Part shown: piece after piece, positions 63,253 to 64,000 of the stretch
Numbering within the stretch: the stretch's first letter is position 1
How the letters are laid out: each line of letters starts with the position of its first letter
DNA from: JABAAE01 sp905480545
GTDB lineage: Bacteria > Planctomycetota > Planctomycetia > Pirellulales > Pirellulaceae
Assembly (NCBI GenBank): GCA_943788025.1
Contig: CALSOR010000019.1
Span: 1-64,000, forward strand
DNA length: 64,000 nt
Reading direction: 5' to 3'
Notes under the pieces: model-generated
Seen by the model: only the letters and a program-made list of their open reading frames with translations
Database searches by the model: none
Told to the model about the DNA's origin: nothing
Position numbers and translations under genes: made by a program

Positions 63253-64000
63253 CGCGAAGCAATTCGTCTTCTTTTTCGGGCGTCGTTTCAATCAATTGAT
63301 CAATGATATCATCTGGCGAAACGCCCTCACTCTCGGCAGCGAAATTAACCGAAATTCGATGACGCAAAATCGGTTTAGCAAGCATTTTGATATCTTCCGT
63401 GCATACATGCGTTCGGCCGTTGAACAATGCTCGAGCTTTTGATGCCAAGATCAAAAATTGAACGGCCCGTGGGCCGGCCCCCCATGCGATCGAGTTGTTG
63501 ACAAACTCTGGAAGATCTGGCTCTCCAACACGTGTCTGTCGAATGATCGCCAATGAATAACGAATCAAATGGTCGGCAATCGGCACGTCACGTACCAACA
63601 GTTGCAAATCGTTGATTTCCTTCGCATCAATTACCGATTTGATTACAGTATTACTTCGGACTGTCGTGCGTTTCGCAATTTCGAATTCATCGTCAAACGT
63701 TGGATAGTCGACGAATACTTTCATCATAAATCGATCTTGCTGGGCCTCCGGAAGGGGATATGTTCCTTCCTGCTCAATTGGGTTTTGCGTCGCCAATACG
63801 AAAAACGGAGGCTGCAATTGATGACGCACCATGCCAACGGTCACTTGACACTCTTGCATTGCCTCAAGCAACGCGGCTTGGGTCTTAGGTGGAGTCCGAT
63901 TGATTTCATCGGCAAGAACCACGTTTGAGAAAAGTGGGCCTTGGAGAAATCGCCGCTCGCGTTGGCCAGTCGTTCGATTCTCTTCAATAATGTCCGAACC
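63227..64000 (-). CDS. MoxR-family AAA+ ATPase (partial, N-terminus beyond window)
   Basis: About 257 residues of the C-terminal part of a MoxR ATPase; the frame is open to the window edge. Walker B reads NVVLADEINRTPPKTQAAL, the sensor 1 region is FFVLATQNPIEQEGTYPLPEAQ, and sensor 2/arginine finger and the C-terminal AAA lid (VNNSIAWGAGPRAVQFLILASKARAL) are present. Walker A would lie off the window. MoxR ATPases work with VWA proteins in assembling or activating other complexes; its genes lie directly downstream. It is the first gene seen of the 19 kb minus-strand train. Confidence 0.93.
   Translation of the reverse strand, partial: GSDIIEENRTTGQRERRFLQGPLFSNVVLADEINRTPPKTQAALLEAMQECQVTVGMVRHQLQPPFFVLATQNPIEQEGTYPLPEAQQDRFMMKVFVDYPTFDDEFEIAKRTTVRSNTVIKSVIDAKEINDLQLLVRDVPIADHLIRYSLAIIRQTRVGEPDLPEFVNNSIAWGAGPRAVQFLILASKARALFNGRTHVCTEDIKMLAKPILRHRISVNFAAESEGVSPDDIIDQLIETTPEKEDELLRDERFKKIL

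Overview
The window looks like a chromosomal segment of a planctomycete (phylum Planctomycetota; a Pirellulaceae-like member is my inference from content, not from a database comparison). The pointers are a DUF1559-type prepilin with the GFTLIELLVV methylation motif, a solitary 16S rRNA gene not followed by 23S or 5S, a Ser/Thr kinase fused to an extracytoplasmic sensor, a SASA-type carbohydrate esterase, many secreted proteins of unknown function, and a long MoxR/DUF58/BatA/VWA operon that continues into membrane-bound HtrA-like proteins.

Layout. 0-9.8 kb: sugar kinase (ROK), secreted cyanophycinase-like peptidase with a late frameshift, threonine ammonia-lyase, M32 carboxypeptidase, receptor-type Ser/Thr kinase, HAD phosphatase. 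9.8-12.2 kb: a cluster of short palindromic repeats, a GGDEF protein and a complete IS3-family element at its 5' side. 12.5-18.9 kb: PPK2, three poorly characterised genes and a large secreted esterase. 19.3-21.6 kb: 16S rRNA (minus strand) with its own promoter and terminator, then a short highly structured non-coding segment. 21.8-25.9 kb: a secreted unknown, a HAD phosphatase, an intact and a broken prepilin gene, and two copies of a ~108 bp repeat with a perfect 15 bp hairpin. 25.9-29.8 kb: YjhG/YagF-type sugar-acid dehydratase, a VTT-domain membrane protein and a Gfo/Idh/MocA oxidoreductase.

29.9-44.7 kb is a coherent low-oxygen/redox-stress island: cytochrome bd oxidase (cydAB), a protoglobin gene cut in two by a second IS3-family element, three universal stress proteins, a two-domain phosphotransferase/P-loop kinase of the type found in the mycobacterial DosR regulon, two small C-terminal-CXXCH cytochromes, a PP2C phosphatase, a group-I truncated hemoglobin gene carrying an in-frame amber codon, an orphan NtrC-type sigma-54 regulator whose 3' end abuts a 14 bp minisatellite, and two overlapping CBS-domain genes. 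Two 16 bp near-identical palindromes (40865-40880 and 44874-44889) with 5-N6-5 architecture are candidate operators of a shared CRP/FNR-type regulator. Both globin genes are disrupted while the rest of the island looks intact.

45.0-64.0 kb is one minus-strand gene train: MoxR ATPase, DUF58, BatA-like VWA protein, second VWA membrane protein, a membrane/coiled-coil protein, a tiny basic ORF, two secreted coiled-coil/TPR-like proteins, a secreted beta-rich protein, and three trypsin-like/PDZ proteins linked by 4-nt ATGA overlaps. Only the first of these three keeps the His-Asp-Ser triad; the second and third have lost the serine or all three residues, so they look like an active protease with two pseudoprotease partners. 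This assembly and the operator-linked island are the most promising candidates for little-described systems here.
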